Part shown: one piece after another, positions 25,859 through 34,811 of the stretch
How the letters are laid out: every line of letters begins with the position of its first letter
How positions within the stretch are numbered: the stretch's first letter is position 1
Notes under the pieces: model-generated
Databases searched by the model: none
Told to the model about the DNA's origin: nothing
The model's input: only the letters and a program-made list of their open reading frames with translations
Made by a program: the position numbers and the translations under genes
NCBI RefSeq assembly: GCF_036244895.1
Contig: NZ_BQKE01000001.1
Span: forward strand, 1,054,001-1,118,000
Length of the DNA: 64,000 nt
Direction of reading: 5' to 3'
From: Persicobacter diffluens
Lineage (GTDB): Bacteria; Bacteroidota; Bacteroidia; Cytophagales; Cyclobacteriaceae

Positions 25859-27424
25859 TTATGGTTTTTGGGGAGGAACGAGTACTACCTCTTCGCGATC
25901 GATGATCACTTTCCCGGCTTCCAGATCCTTTGTTTTACGGATATACTTTCTTGGCGTCACGGATACCGGGCAAAGGCTATCCGTTTTTCTTTTGGAGAAA
26001 AAGGCGGCCCATCCGGCTACTTTTTCGATCACGTCTTTTGGAAATGGCTTTCCCGCCTGATGCTTGATCAATAGGTGAGAGCCCGGAACATCTTTGGCGT
26101 GCAGCCATAAATCCTCTTTAAAGGCGTATTGGCCGATTAGCTTATCATTGGCCTTGGGGTTTTTGCCCACCCAAACATCGAAGCCCATGCACTCATAACT
26201 GTTGTAGGGAAGAATGACTTGTTTTTTGTTCTGCTTCTGGGCATTGTTCTCCAGCTGGTGGTCTTTCAGAATTTTTCTGATTTCCTTAATAGATTCCGCA
26301 TCCTGAATTTCCCCTACTGCCAATTCCAGGTTTTCCAGCTCTTCCATTTTTGCGGCCATGTTTCCTTCAATATTTTCAATCTCCAGTCTTTGATTCTTCG
26401 CTTTTCGATAATATTGCTCGGCATTACGCTGTGGGCTCAGGTCTTTTTTGAGCTTTATCTTAAGGTCCTTATTAGTGTAGAAGTTAAACAAGCTGACTTC
26501 CGTCGCTCTTTCGGGTACCTGATGCAGATTGGCCATTAAAATATCCCCAATATGCTGATAGCTGATGCCTCCTTTTAGTCCCTCTAGCTTTTCTTCATTA
26601 TTGGTAATATAGGCATAGCCCTTATCAATGTCTTGCTTGAGTTTTTTTAGGTTGCGCCCTCTTTCTTTTTCCAGCCAGTGGGTGCGGGAAAATTGATAGT
26701 AATAGGCATTAATGGCTGCTATTGGATCATGTCCTTCGTAGATCAGTTCACCGACTTCAGTGTCAAAAAGGGTGAGCTTCACTTTTTGTTCCTCCTGTCG
26801 AACATAAATAGGGCCGTTGTTTAACTGTTCAATGATAAGCTTAAGCAATTTCCATTGTTTTGCACGCTCCAATCCCGGATAACCTTCTTTCTCCAATAAA
26901 TTTTTCACCTGCTTTCCAAAGGTAGGGTAGAGCTTAAAGTAATCCCCTTCCGCTGCTTCAAGGGCTTCGAAACTTTGATCAATATCTCGTTGCAGGTCGG
27001 AAATGCCTAAATCCTGATCTTTGGACAGGTTGTTTCTGAAAAGTTCACGCCGCTCCTCATTTTGAAAAAGGAGGATATTGGACTGAGAGCCATGCAGCTT
27101 GAATAATAGTTGGAAGCCTCCTTCAAAAAATATGATAAAGGAACGTTCGTTGGGCAGGCATTTGATTTCCAGAATCTGTTTCTCCAGAATTTCGGAAAAA
27201 AGCGTGACCGTATTTTTTTTGGAACGCGCAAAATCTTCCGGAAAAGAAAGCGTGGAGACGTCCGGTGCCAGATTTGCCCGGAAGTAAAACTCCTTTCTTT
27301 CCAAATAAAAGCCCATAATCAGCTCATCTCGTTGCTGACTGAAACAGCTGCCCAGCTTCCAGCCTTTTAATTTTTCGTCCAGCTGATGCGCCAGGCGGTT
27401 GATGAAGAAATAATTATTATGCAA
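25859..27424 (-). CDS. NFACT-family RNA-binding protein, RqcH-like
   Basis: The 521-residue protein has an NFACT-N-like N-terminus (LAHQLDEKLKGWKLG), a central coiled-coil (residues about 250-400) and a C-terminal NFACT-R (DUF814) domain with AFKEDLWLHAKDVPGSH near 440-456. Bacterial members bind tRNA and stalled 50S subunits and add alanine tails in ribosome-associated quality control (RqcH/Rqc2). Older annotations call them fibronectin-binding proteins. A role in ribosome rescue is inferred from the family. The DR dipeptide typical of active members is not clearly visible by eye. It ends beside repeat copy 3. Confidence 0.82.
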   Translation of the reverse strand: MHNNYFFINRLAHQLDEKLKGWKLGSCFSQQRDELIMGFYLERKEFYFRANLAPDVSTLSFPEDFARSKKNTVTLFSEILEKQILEIKCLPNERSFIIFFEGGFQLLFKLHGSQSNILLFQNEERRELFRNNLSKDQDLGISDLQRDIDQSFEALEAAEGDYFKLYPTFGKQVKNLLEKEGYPGLERAKQWKLLKLIIEQLNNGPIYVRQEEQKVKLTLFDTEVGELIYEGHDPIAAINAYYYQFSRTHWLEKERGRNLKKLKQDIDKGYAYITNNEEKLEGLKGGISYQHIGDILMANLHQVPERATEVSLFNFYTNKDLKIKLKKDLSPQRNAEQYYRKAKNQRLEIENIEGNMAAKMEELENLELAVGEIQDAESIKEIRKILKDHQLENNAQKQNKKQVILPYNSYECMGFDVWVGKNPKANDKLIGQYAFKEDLWLHAKDVPGSHLLIKHQAGKPFPKDVIEKVAGWAAFFSKRKTDSLCPVSVTPRKYIRKTKDLEAGKVIIDREEVVLVPPQKP

Positions 27425-27435
27425 AGCGTCTTTGT

Positions 27436-28194
27436 TTAAATCTCAATTTTGAGGCCGTCGTAAGCCAGGTGAATGCCCATGGGAAGTCCACTATCTACCT
27501 GCCCATGCAGCCCCATGTGATGGCTCATATGTACAAAATAGGTTTTAGGGATCGATAGTTTTTTGGCCAGATCCAATGCTTCTTTTAAAGTGAAGTGGGA
27601 GTAGTGGTCTTTGTGATGCAGGGCATTGAGGACCAAGACCTTACTGCCGGCAATTTTGTCCCACTCCTTTTCCGGCAATTCATTCATATCGGTAATATAG
27701 GTAAAATTCTCAATTCGGAATCCAAAACAAGGCATTCCCCCATGCATGCCATCAATGGGAACGATTTCCAGGTCCTCGAAAAGAAAAGCCTGATTACTGA
27801 TGGGAATGGTGTCAATGCGTGGTCGGCCGGCATAGTCCTCGGCAAAGGCATAAGGGAATTCTACTTTTAGTCGGTCTATCACCCGCTGCCGGGCGTAAAT
27901 CGGAATATTTTTATTTAATGAAAAATTATATCCCCGGACATCATCCAGGCCCGCAATATGGTCTTTATGTTCATGGGTTAGCAGAATAGCGTCCAGCTGA
28001 TGAATGCTTTCTCGCAATACCTGCTGGCGGAAATCCGGCCCGGTATCGATAACGATGCTTTTTCCATTAACCTCAATATGCACCGAACACCGCAGCCTTT
28101 TGTCCCGGAAATCGAGGGATTTGCAAACGGGGCAGTCGCAATTGATAATCGGGACACCTTGTGAAGTTCCCGTTCCTAAAAAAGTGATTTTCAT
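27436..28194 (-). CDS. MBL-fold hydrolase, PhnP-like
   Basis: The 252-residue enzyme has the metallo-beta-lactamase metal motif THEHKDHIAGLDD (about residues 75-87), FLGTGTSQGVP at the N-terminus and a CDCPVC cysteine cluster (about 19-24) that in PhnP-type members binds a structural zinc. Later histidines (NALHHKDHYSH, FVHMSHHMG) complete the dinuclear site. The family are phosphodiesterases acting on cyclic or nucleotide-like phosphates; the substrate here is unknown. It lies two bases after the end of the small hypothetical gene at 28196-28477 and 11 bases before the NFACT gene, so the three are probably co-transcribed. Confidence 0.88.
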   Translation of the reverse strand: MKITFLGTGTSQGVPIINCDCPVCKSLDFRDKRLRCSVHIEVNGKSIVIDTGPDFRQQVLRESIHQLDAILLTHEHKDHIAGLDDVRGYNFSLNKNIPIYARQRVIDRLKVEFPYAFAEDYAGRPRIDTIPISNQAFLFEDLEIVPIDGMHGGMPCFGFRIENFTYITDMNELPEKEWDKIAGSKVLVLNALHHKDHYSHFTLKEALDLAKKLSIPKTYFVHMSHHMGLHGQVDSGLPMGIHLAYDGLKIEI

Positions 28195-28195
28195 G

Positions 28196-28477
28196 TTATT
28201 GAGCTTCCGTGTTTACAGCCTCCTGAATTTGCTGGTATAAGGCCAAAGATTTTTCACTTAAGCGCTCGGGGCCAATGGGCAGTTGTTGCAAAATTTGTAT
28301 CAGGCAGCTGATGCGGCCTTCCAGTGGGTAAAATTTATTGACCACCACTACGCCTTTTTGATTCAGCAGGCACCAGCCAGACTTGAATTGTCCCTTTTCA
28401 TAGCGCAAGGTATAATCAGATTCGGCGAAGATGTCCTCTAGTTTGCTTAGGAAATTTTTCGTGTACTTTATCGTCAT
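28196..28477 (-). CDS. Conserved-looking small hypothetical protein (93 aa)
   Basis: The soluble protein begins MTIKYTKNFL at 28477; an ATG at 28498 would add seven residues (MWPYLKA) and is less likely. The pattern YTLRYEKGQFKSGWCLLNQKGVVVVNKFY suggests a small alpha/beta fold. I do not recognise a named family. It is the first gene of a likely three-gene unit with the MBL hydrolase and the NFACT protein. Confidence 0.7.
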   Translation of the reverse strand: MTIKYTKNFLSKLEDIFAESDYTLRYEKGQFKSGWCLLNQKGVVVVNKFYPLEGRISCLIQILQQLPIGPERLSEKSLALYQQIQEAVNTEAQ

Positions 28478-28527
28478 GGCCTTCAAATAAGGCCACAATA
28501 TCGGAAAAGATGAAGAAAAAAGAGGGC

Positions 28528-28798
28528 TTAAGCAGAATTATGCATTTTAAAGCCGATTTATTTCTGCTTAAATTCCCGTTTAGCTGCAAGGCGGGAAAAA
28601 TGAAGGGGTTTTCCTTATTTCAAGTTTTTTACAACGAAGTAGATGAAGGAGGAGAAATCAAGCCTGCCCAAATTTGGGCCATTATTAAATCAGTAAATCC
28701 AATCTTATTAAGTCGAAAATATATCACTTAACAAGAACTTCTAAATTTAGCGTTGATTAATTCAGGCTTAATCCTGGCGGTGAACATTTCGGGTTTAA
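28528..28798 (-). repeat. Dispersed intergenic element, copy 4 (reverse), with a doubled left end
   Basis: Read on the plus strand it begins TTAAGCAGAATTATGCAT and contains the inverted core (GTTTAGCTGCAAGGCGGGAAAAATG, then CAACGAAGTAGATGAAGG) and the 12-base palindrome CCCAAATTTGGG. A first left end finishes at 28771 (TTGATTAATTCAGGCTTAA), and a second left-end-like sequence (GGCGGTGAACATTTCGGGTTTAA) finishes at 28798. It separates the 93-residue protein gene from the response-regulator terminator and fills most of the 28478-28863 gap. Confidence 0.82.
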
Positions 28799-28811
28799 AT
28801 ACGCTCTAAAA

Positions 28812-28842
28812 CAAAAAAGCGGTCACCTTTCAGGTAACCGCT
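28812..28842 (-). terminator. Terminator of the kinase/response-regulator pair
   Basis: Minus-strand AGCGGTTACC and GGTGACCGCT form a stem with one mismatch, followed by six T. Confidence 0.88.
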
Positions 28843-28863
28843 CCTTTGCCGAAGATGGTTTAA

Positions 28864-29235
28864 TTAATTCACCAAGGTGTATTTTTTTACTGTTTCCACT
28901 AACACATCAAAATCCAGTGGTTTAGGTAAAAATTCATTGATACCTACGGCTTTAAAGTCTTCCATAGAATAGTTTCTTGCATTTCCGGTGATGGCCACTA
29001 TCGGCACATCATTTCCCTGATCACGTATCGCTTTGGCACATTGCATACCATCCATTTGTGGCATATTAATGTCCATAAGAATGACATCGTAATTTTTCTT
29101 GGCCACCTTGTCCATTACTTGTTTACCATTCTTGGCAGAATCGATGTCATAGTTTTGAATCAAAAGGATTTTTTTGGTAAGTGTCTGAATAACAGAGCTG
29201 TCCTCGGCAATCAAAACTTTCTTTTTATCGGCCAT
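28864..29235 (-). CDS. Stand-alone response regulator receiver (CheY-like)
   Basis: The 123-residue protein consists only of a receiver domain: acidic pocket AEDSSV near residue 10, phospho-acceptor Asp 55 in VILMDINMP, conserved Thr in VAITGN and Lys in LPKPLD. There is no DNA-binding or enzymatic output domain, so it would act through protein contacts or as a phosphate relay. It lies two bases after the hybrid kinase stop in the same direction, which makes it the likely receiver for that kinase. A terminator follows. Confidence 0.93.
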   Translation of the reverse strand: MADKKKVLIAEDSSVIQTLTKKILLIQNYDIDSAKNGKQVMDKVAKKNYDVILMDINMPQMDGMQCAKAIRDQGNDVPIVAITGNARNYSMEDFKAVGINEFLPKPLDFDVLVETVKKYTLVN

Positions 29236-29237
29236 TT

Positions 29238-32200
29238 CTATCTTAGTTTATAGGTCTTTAAGAAATTCTTATATTCTGTTTTAAAGATATCAAATAGCTT
29301 GCCGATTTTGTCTAAATCGTTTTCCAAATTGTCATACGGTGCAATTTTTAATTCTTGTTCCGTAGCTTTTACTTTTTCTGCAAGCTGTTCAATTCCCAGT
29401 GTAGCGGCATTACCTTTAAGTGTATGCAAATTACGTAAAATATTTTTGTAATCTTTTTTTAATGCAAAATTTTTCGCTTCCTGGATAAGATCCGAGGACT
29501 CTAAATCAAAATTTTGATAAACTTCATCAATAAGATCACAACCGCCTATGTCATAAAGTTGATCCACTATGGCTTTGTTTATAAGTGGGGTGCTGTTTGT
29601 TTCCTTTTTTGTTTCAACAGTTTCTTTTTGGGCTAAACTGTGGGTGTGCTCTTGGACTTTTTTGATAATTTCTTGCGCTCTAATCGGTTTAGCTAAATAA
29701 TCATCCAGGCCTTCCTCCAGGAATCTTTTTTTATCGTCTGACATGGCATAAGCCGTCATGGCAACAATCGGCGGACAAAATTCCAGTCCCAAAGCTTTAA
29801 TTTCCTTGGTGGTTTGTATTCCGTCTTTACCCGGCATTTGGATGTCCATGAAGACCAAATCGAAGGGCATCTGTTGCACCTTGCTAATAGCCTCTTCTCC
29901 ACTGTTCGCTGTGGTGACCGCACAGCCTGCTTTCGATAATATTTCTCCGGCTACTTTTCGGTTGATAAAGTTGTCATCTACCAGTAATATTTTGGGCTGT
30001 TCTTTAGGGCTGAAAGTGTTCCGAATAAGTTTTGGTTTGGATTCCTTCACGATCGGGATTTGGTCTTCGTCGGGTAATTCGGCCTCAAAAGTAAACCAAA
30101 AGGTGCTTCCCAGCCCCAGGGTGGAGTTCAGGTGAATTTCTCCATTCATTAGTCGGCATAATTTCTGACAAATAGCCAGTCCCAGACCTGCTCCTGAAAA
30201 AGGTTTTGAGGTAGAATGGTCACCCTGTTCAAAGGCATTGAAAAGGGTTTGTTGAGAGGCAGGGGAAATGCCAATGCCAGAGTCTTTAACCTCTGTCCGG
30301 AATAGAAAAACATCGTCCGTTTGTTTTTCCACCTTAAGGTAGATGTTGATAAAGCCCTTGGGTTCTGTGAATTTTATAGCATTGGAAGTAAGGTTGGAAA
30401 GCACCTGCAAAAGGCGGGTTTCATCCAGCATGACTACCTCCGGTACATTATTGTCCACCAGTAGGTCAAAGGAAATGTCATGATTATCCGTCTGAGGTTT
30501 GAAAAGGTTATGAAGCTTTTCCAGGGTTTCACGAATCTTAATAGGAGTCTTTCTAAGACGCATTTTTCCCGCCTGAATTTTGGATAGGTCCAGGATGTCA
30601 TTCAGGATTTCCATCAGGGTTTCGGAAGATTTTCTTAGGGCATCTACATAATCTGCCTGTTCCTCCAATAAGGGGGTATGTCCCAAAAGGTCAATCATCC
30701 CAATGATTCCATTCATCGGTGTCCGTATTTCATGACTCATATTAGCCAAAAAGGAATCTTTGGCCTTAATGGTCTTTTTTAATTCCTTTTGGGTGTGTTC
30801 TAATTCCGTCATGTCCCGGATAAAACCCTCCAGCTCTAATGGCCCTTTTTTATTATCCGCATGACGAAGGTGAAGGAAACAAGGTACGGTTTTTCCGGAT
30901 TTATGGATGATATGTACCTGTACGTTGGACAGCCGCTTGGACTGCGCCAGGGCTTCGGAGAATTTCCGGGCCGCCCCTTTATACAGGTAATAATCCCCAA
31001 TATTTTTTCCTATGATTTCCTCGGGATTGTAGCCCATAATATCCAGTGCGCTGGGGCTGATCATGGTGATTTTACCCATGATATTACACCTGAAATACAA
31101 GTCAGGGGATCGCTCATATATTTTTCGATATTTGCTTTCATTTGCTTCCAGCATAAACAGCTGATGAGTCTCCACGCTGATGTCCTGAATGCTCATGATG
31201 ATTTTTTCCGCTTGCTCATTTTCCACGCAAGGCAGAAAGGCTATTCGGAACCAACGCATTTTATTTCCTTTTTTTTGTGCATGGCGAAACTCAAAAGCCA
31301 TGGGTTTACCTGCGGTGACTTCCTTCCAGTGTTGTGTGAAAATGTCGCGTGTGGCTTCATGATCGGCTTCCGGGCATTTTTCGCCAATCTGGAATGCATT
31401 TCCCATCAATTCCGCATAGGCCTCATAATTACCATTTACCGAAATTATTTCAGCTTTTGGATTCAGGTTGGCCAGGCAGATAATGCCCTGTTCCCTATTT
31501 TTTTCCTGATGCTGTTGGCCTTTTAAGCGCTGGCCTGAAATGGCCTCCGAAATGGCCGGTGCAACTATGTCGATTAACAGGGTTTCCTGAAATCCATAGT
31601 TCGTTCGTGGATTTCGGTGAAGGAAGATCCACTGCCCAATCAGTTCTCCATTCCAAAATAAGGGCATATAAAGGAGGTCTTTTACCGTAGGGTCGGATAT
31701 AGAGAAATTTTGGAGGCTTTGCTCATTAATAATGGAAGGGCTTGCCAGGGTCGATAATTTTTCAAAAACCTCCTCCTGAAGCTGTACGGGGCTATATAAT
31801 TGGTCTTCCTGCCATTCATGATAGGCCTCCTGATTGGCTTTAGGCTGTAAGATTTTCAGGGCGCAAAAGTCGTAAAATACGATGGTCTTCAGGGCTTCAT
31901 TGATCCTGCTGAACCATTTTGGGGAAGATTGCAGGTAGCTGACCCAAGAGGGGAGGCCGGAATATATTTCCTGGGTTTTATTTAATAAATAAGAAGAGTC
32001 AAAGCTGTTGATGATCAGTTGAATGGCAGTGACCTCATCCTTTTCCTTGATGGCGATAAAGGTGCCTTTTAAGACTTCACTTGAATTATCCCCTTTAATA
32101 AATTCCAAAGGAAGGTCCATCTCAGGAATGCCTAAAACCAGAAATTGCTCCAGATGGTGTTTGAGCTCGGTAAGTTGATCCTGCGCAATCACTTCCAAAA

Positions 32201-33482
32201 GAGTGGCCTCCAGAATTTCCTTTTCCGACATTCTCATGCGCTTGCAGAAGGTCTCATTGACATAAGAAAATTCTCCATCAATCTTCATGAAAGCCACCAT
32301 TTCTGAGATTTTGTCAAAAGACTGATAGTGGAGCAACTGCCCTTTTCGGTCAGTCTTTTCCTCTTCCGGATCTACTCCTCCTACCAATGTGATCAGGTTA
32401 GAGCGATTGGTGATTTTACCGGGTACCCGATAAAAATTTAACTCCAGCGGGTTGAAATCTTTATTTTTGGTCAGGCATTGTACGGCATCAAACTCCTCCA
32501 AATCCTTTGGGAAGAAGTTATCCTTAAAAGAACTTTTGGGGTTTCCCTTTTTAGGATTGAGGAAATTGGAAATCTTTCTGCCAAACAGTTGCTGGGGTAG
32601 AAGGTGGAAAAGCTCCGCAAAAGATTGGTTGCAACTCAGAATGAAACCGTCCAGGGTGACGGTCACAATAAAGGGGGCTCCGGTGCGGGCCGGGTTAATT
32701 TTGGAGGTATTGTCATTGGTGAGCTTGATGGGAACCGTTGCGACAATAAAGCCATTAAAGGAGGTTTTATGAGGGTATCTTGGGATGCCGGTTTCCTGTA
32801 CGGTAATATATTTTCCTTCCTGATTTTTTAGTCGATATTCAATGCGATAGCTTATTTTCCGACGATGGGCATTCTGAATTTTGCTAAAGACGAAGCTGTA
32901 ATCATCCGGGTGAATCAAATTAATCCATTCGTCGATCAGTTTATTCTCCGGAATGCCGGAAAAGGCCCGCCAATTTTCATCGAAATAATAAAGGTTATGG
33001 TATTCATTGGTCATCCGGGTCATGACTGCCGAAATAGGCAAGTCAAGACTGTCCTTTTTTGTTTCCCTGCTCAGCTTCAGGAAAATCATTTTGGTCTGGC
33101 TGATGCGAACAATGGATAAGCTCGCCAGCACGGAGATTTCTTCCCCTGTGGTGGGTTGGAAAGGGATTTGGAGGGTGAGTCCACCGGATAATCCCTGCGC
33201 CTCAATATTTTGAAATATAGGTGCTCCTTCTACTTCCTGGGCTAATATGTGTAGAAAAAGAGGGTTTTCAGCAATTTGCTCCTGAGAATCCAGGCCAAAG
33301 AAGTTCAGGCAGGGGGTGTTGGCTGCAATCAAGTCTCCTTCCATACTGATAATCATCGCTGCTTTGGGAGATTCCTTTACCAACAGGCGTGCCTGCGAGG
33401 AGGAATCTTTTTGCATGCGTAAAATCTCTTCTATCAGTTCTTCCTTGCTCTTTTGTAGCAAATCGTTTCGATTTCCAAGCAT
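29238..33482 (-). CDS. Hybrid sensor histidine kinase with multiple PAS, receiver and HPt domains
   Basis: The 1414-residue protein has no signal peptide or membrane segment and appears cytosolic. Several PAS-like domains occupy about residues 30-520, a GAF-like domain about 525-660, and two further PAS domains about 675-905. HisKA follows with His 917 in MSHEIRTPMNG, then HATPase_c with N box NAIKF, DSGIGI and GAGLGLAI, a receiver with Asp 1213 in FMDIQMPG, and an HPt domain with His 1353 in LHTLKGNAATLG. All phosphotransfer residues are intact, so a full His-Asp-His relay to the adjacent CheY-like protein is plausible. The signal is unknown. Confidence 0.93.
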   Translation of the reverse strand: MLGNRNDLLQKSKEELIEEILRMQKDSSSQARLLVKESPKAAMIISMEGDLIAANTPCLNFFGLDSQEQIAENPLFLHILAQEVEGAPIFQNIEAQGLSGGLTLQIPFQPTTGEEISVLASLSIVRISQTKMIFLKLSRETKKDSLDLPISAVMTRMTNEYHNLYYFDENWRAFSGIPENKLIDEWINLIHPDDYSFVFSKIQNAHRRKISYRIEYRLKNQEGKYITVQETGIPRYPHKTSFNGFIVATVPIKLTNDNTSKINPARTGAPFIVTVTLDGFILSCNQSFAELFHLLPQQLFGRKISNFLNPKKGNPKSSFKDNFFPKDLEEFDAVQCLTKNKDFNPLELNFYRVPGKITNRSNLITLVGGVDPEEEKTDRKGQLLHYQSFDKISEMVAFMKIDGEFSYVNETFCKRMRMSEKEILEATLLEVIAQDQLTELKHHLEQFLVLGIPEMDLPLEFIKGDNSSEVLKGTFIAIKEKDEVTAIQLIINSFDSSYLLNKTQEIYSGLPSWVSYLQSSPKWFSRINEALKTIVFYDFCALKILQPKANQEAYHEWQEDQLYSPVQLQEEVFEKLSTLASPSIINEQSLQNFSISDPTVKDLLYMPLFWNGELIGQWIFLHRNPRTNYGFQETLLIDIVAPAISEAISGQRLKGQQHQEKNREQGIICLANLNPKAEIISVNGNYEAYAELMGNAFQIGEKCPEADHEATRDIFTQHWKEVTAGKPMAFEFRHAQKKGNKMRWFRIAFLPCVENEQAEKIIMSIQDISVETHQLFMLEANESKYRKIYERSPDLYFRCNIMGKITMISPSALDIMGYNPEEIIGKNIGDYYLYKGAARKFSEALAQSKRLSNVQVHIIHKSGKTVPCFLHLRHADNKKGPLELEGFIRDMTELEHTQKELKKTIKAKDSFLANMSHEIRTPMNGIIGMIDLLGHTPLLEEQADYVDALRKSSETLMEILNDILDLSKIQAGKMRLRKTPIKIRETLEKLHNLFKPQTDNHDISFDLLVDNNVPEVVMLDETRLLQVLSNLTSNAIKFTEPKGFINIYLKVEKQTDDVFLFRTEVKDSGIGISPASQQTLFNAFEQGDHSTSKPFSGAGLGLAICQKLCRLMNGEIHLNSTLGLGSTFWFTFEAELPDEDQIPIVKESKPKLIRNTFSPKEQPKILLVDDNFINRKVAGEILSKAGCAVTTANSGEEAISKVQQMPFDLVFMDIQMPGKDGIQTTKEIKALGLEFCPPIVAMTAYAMSDDKKRFLEEGLDDYLAKPIRAQEIIKKVQEHTHSLAQKETVETKKETNSTPLINKAIVDQLYDIGGCDLIDEVYQNFDLESSDLIQEAKNFALKKDYKNILRNLHTLKGNAATLGIEQLAEKVKATEQELKIAPYDNLENDLDKIGKLFDIFKTEYKNFLKTYKLR

Positions 33483-33625
33483 ATTTTCCTAAAAGTCTGT
33501 ATCAAATAAAACATAAAAATAAAGAAATTTATTGGTGTGCCCCTATGGATTGCTCTTCATTTAAAAAATCTACTTTTTGAATTCCTGCGGGAATATTTCG
33601 AAATTGGCTCCCTAATTAGATAGGA

Positions 33626-34531
33626 ATGGAAGATAAATTACTGGTGGTCATTGTAGGGCCGACGGCGGTAGGGAAAACAGCCCTTTGTGTGGAGTTGGCT
33701 AAATTGCTTGAGACAGAGATTATTTCGGCGGATTCCAGGCAGTTCTTTAAGGAAATGGCCATCGGCACGGCCAAACCTACGAAAGAAGAAATGGATGGTG
33801 TGCCGCACCATTTTGTAGACTGCATGTCTATAGTGGAGGAATACAGTGCGGGTCATTTTGAAATTGACGCTTTGGCGAAAACCAGGGAATTATTCCAGGA
33901 TCATGAGGTGGTGATCGCTACCGGAGGGAGTACGCTATATGTTTCAGGGCTGTGTGAAGGCTTTGACGATATGCCCCGAACGCCGGAGGAGCTGCGGCAG
34001 CAGGTCATTGCAGATTATGAAAATAAGGGATTGGCTTTTTTGGTGGAGGAGCTACAGGCCAATGATCCCGAATATGCTTCGGAGGTAGATTTGAATAATC
34101 CGCAAAGAGTCATGCGAGGAGTAGAGATCTTCCGGGTGAGTGGCAAGCCGATGTCCTCTTTTCGTAAAAATAAAATGGATCAGCGGCCGTTTAAGATTTT
34201 GAAAATTGGCCTGGAGCGGGATAGAGAAGAGTTGTATGACCGTATTAATCAGCGGATGGACATCATGATTGATCAGGGGCTATTTGAGGAGGCGGAGCGT
34301 TTGTTGCCGCATAAGTCTGCTAATGCCCTGCAAACGGTGGGTTACAAAGAAATATATGACTATATGGAGGGGCAATATGATCGGGAGGAATGCATCCGGT
34401 TATTAAAAAGAAATTCTCGCCGGTATGCTAAGCGGCAGTTGACTTATTTCAAAAAAGATGAGGCTTTTCATTGGTTTCATCCAGAGCAAAAAGCAGAAAT
34501 TTTAGGGTTGATCAAATCCCAAATGAAATAA
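33626..34531 (+). CDS. miaA: tRNA dimethylallyltransferase
   Basis: The 301-residue enzyme adds a dimethylallyl group to A37 of tRNAs that read UNN codons. The P-loop GPTAVGKT (residues 9-16), the SADSRQF segment near 32-38 and RRYAKRQLTYF near the C-terminus are diagnostic. Its length is normal. It is divergent from the hybrid kinase gene with 143 bases between the starts, and is followed by a strong terminator and repeat copy 5. Confidence 0.97.
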   Translation: MEDKLLVVIVGPTAVGKTALCVELAKLLETEIISADSRQFFKEMAIGTAKPTKEEMDGVPHHFVDCMSIVEEYSAGHFEIDALAKTRELFQDHEVVIATGGSTLYVSGLCEGFDDMPRTPEELRQQVIADYENKGLAFLVEELQANDPEYASEVDLNNPQRVMRGVEIFRVSGKPMSSFRKNKMDQRPFKILKIGLERDREELYDRINQRMDIMIDQGLFEEAERLLPHKSANALQTVGYKEIYDYMEGQYDREECIRLLKRNSRRYAKRQLTYFKKDEAFHWFHPEQKAEILGLIKSQMK

Positions 34532-34567
34532 AAAAAGCCTTCTCTGTGGTTTCAGGGAAGGCTTTTT
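34532..34567 (+). terminator. Terminator after miaA
   Basis: AAAAAGCCTTC and GGAAGGCTTTTT form a stem with a T-run directly after the stop codon. Confidence 0.88.
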
Positions 34568-34582
34568 GGGGCGGTGATGATT

Positions 34583-34805
34583 TTAACCCGAATGCTTCAC
34601 CGTTAAATTTATCAAATCATCATAAGTAGCTTTTTTTGCTCATTATGAATTGTTTTCTTTGATTTATAGTAGCCCGAATTTGGGCGTACTTGCTTTCTCC
34701 TCATTCCACTGCTTCCCTGGAAAAAATTTAAAATAGGGAATTATTCCTTCATTTTTTCCGCCTTGCAGTTAAACAAGGATTTCAGCAGGAATAATCCGGC
34801 TTTAA
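34583..34805 (+). repeat. Dispersed intergenic element, copy 5
   Basis: The 223-bp copy starts TTAACCCGAATGCTTCACCG and ends GGAATAATCCGGCTTTAA, 7 bases before the stop codon of convergent pfkA. It contains GCCCGAATTTGGGC and a well-kept core (CTGCTTCCCTGGAAAAAATT, CATTTTTTCCGCCTTGCAG). No separate pfkA terminator is visible between the element and the gene. Confidence 0.88.
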
Positions 34806-34811
34806 ACACGC

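Noticed and set aside
28510..28731. Open frame of 73 codons on the plus strand
   Set aside because: It runs inside a copy of the dispersed repeat, and the same frame is broken in the other copies, so it is not a gene.
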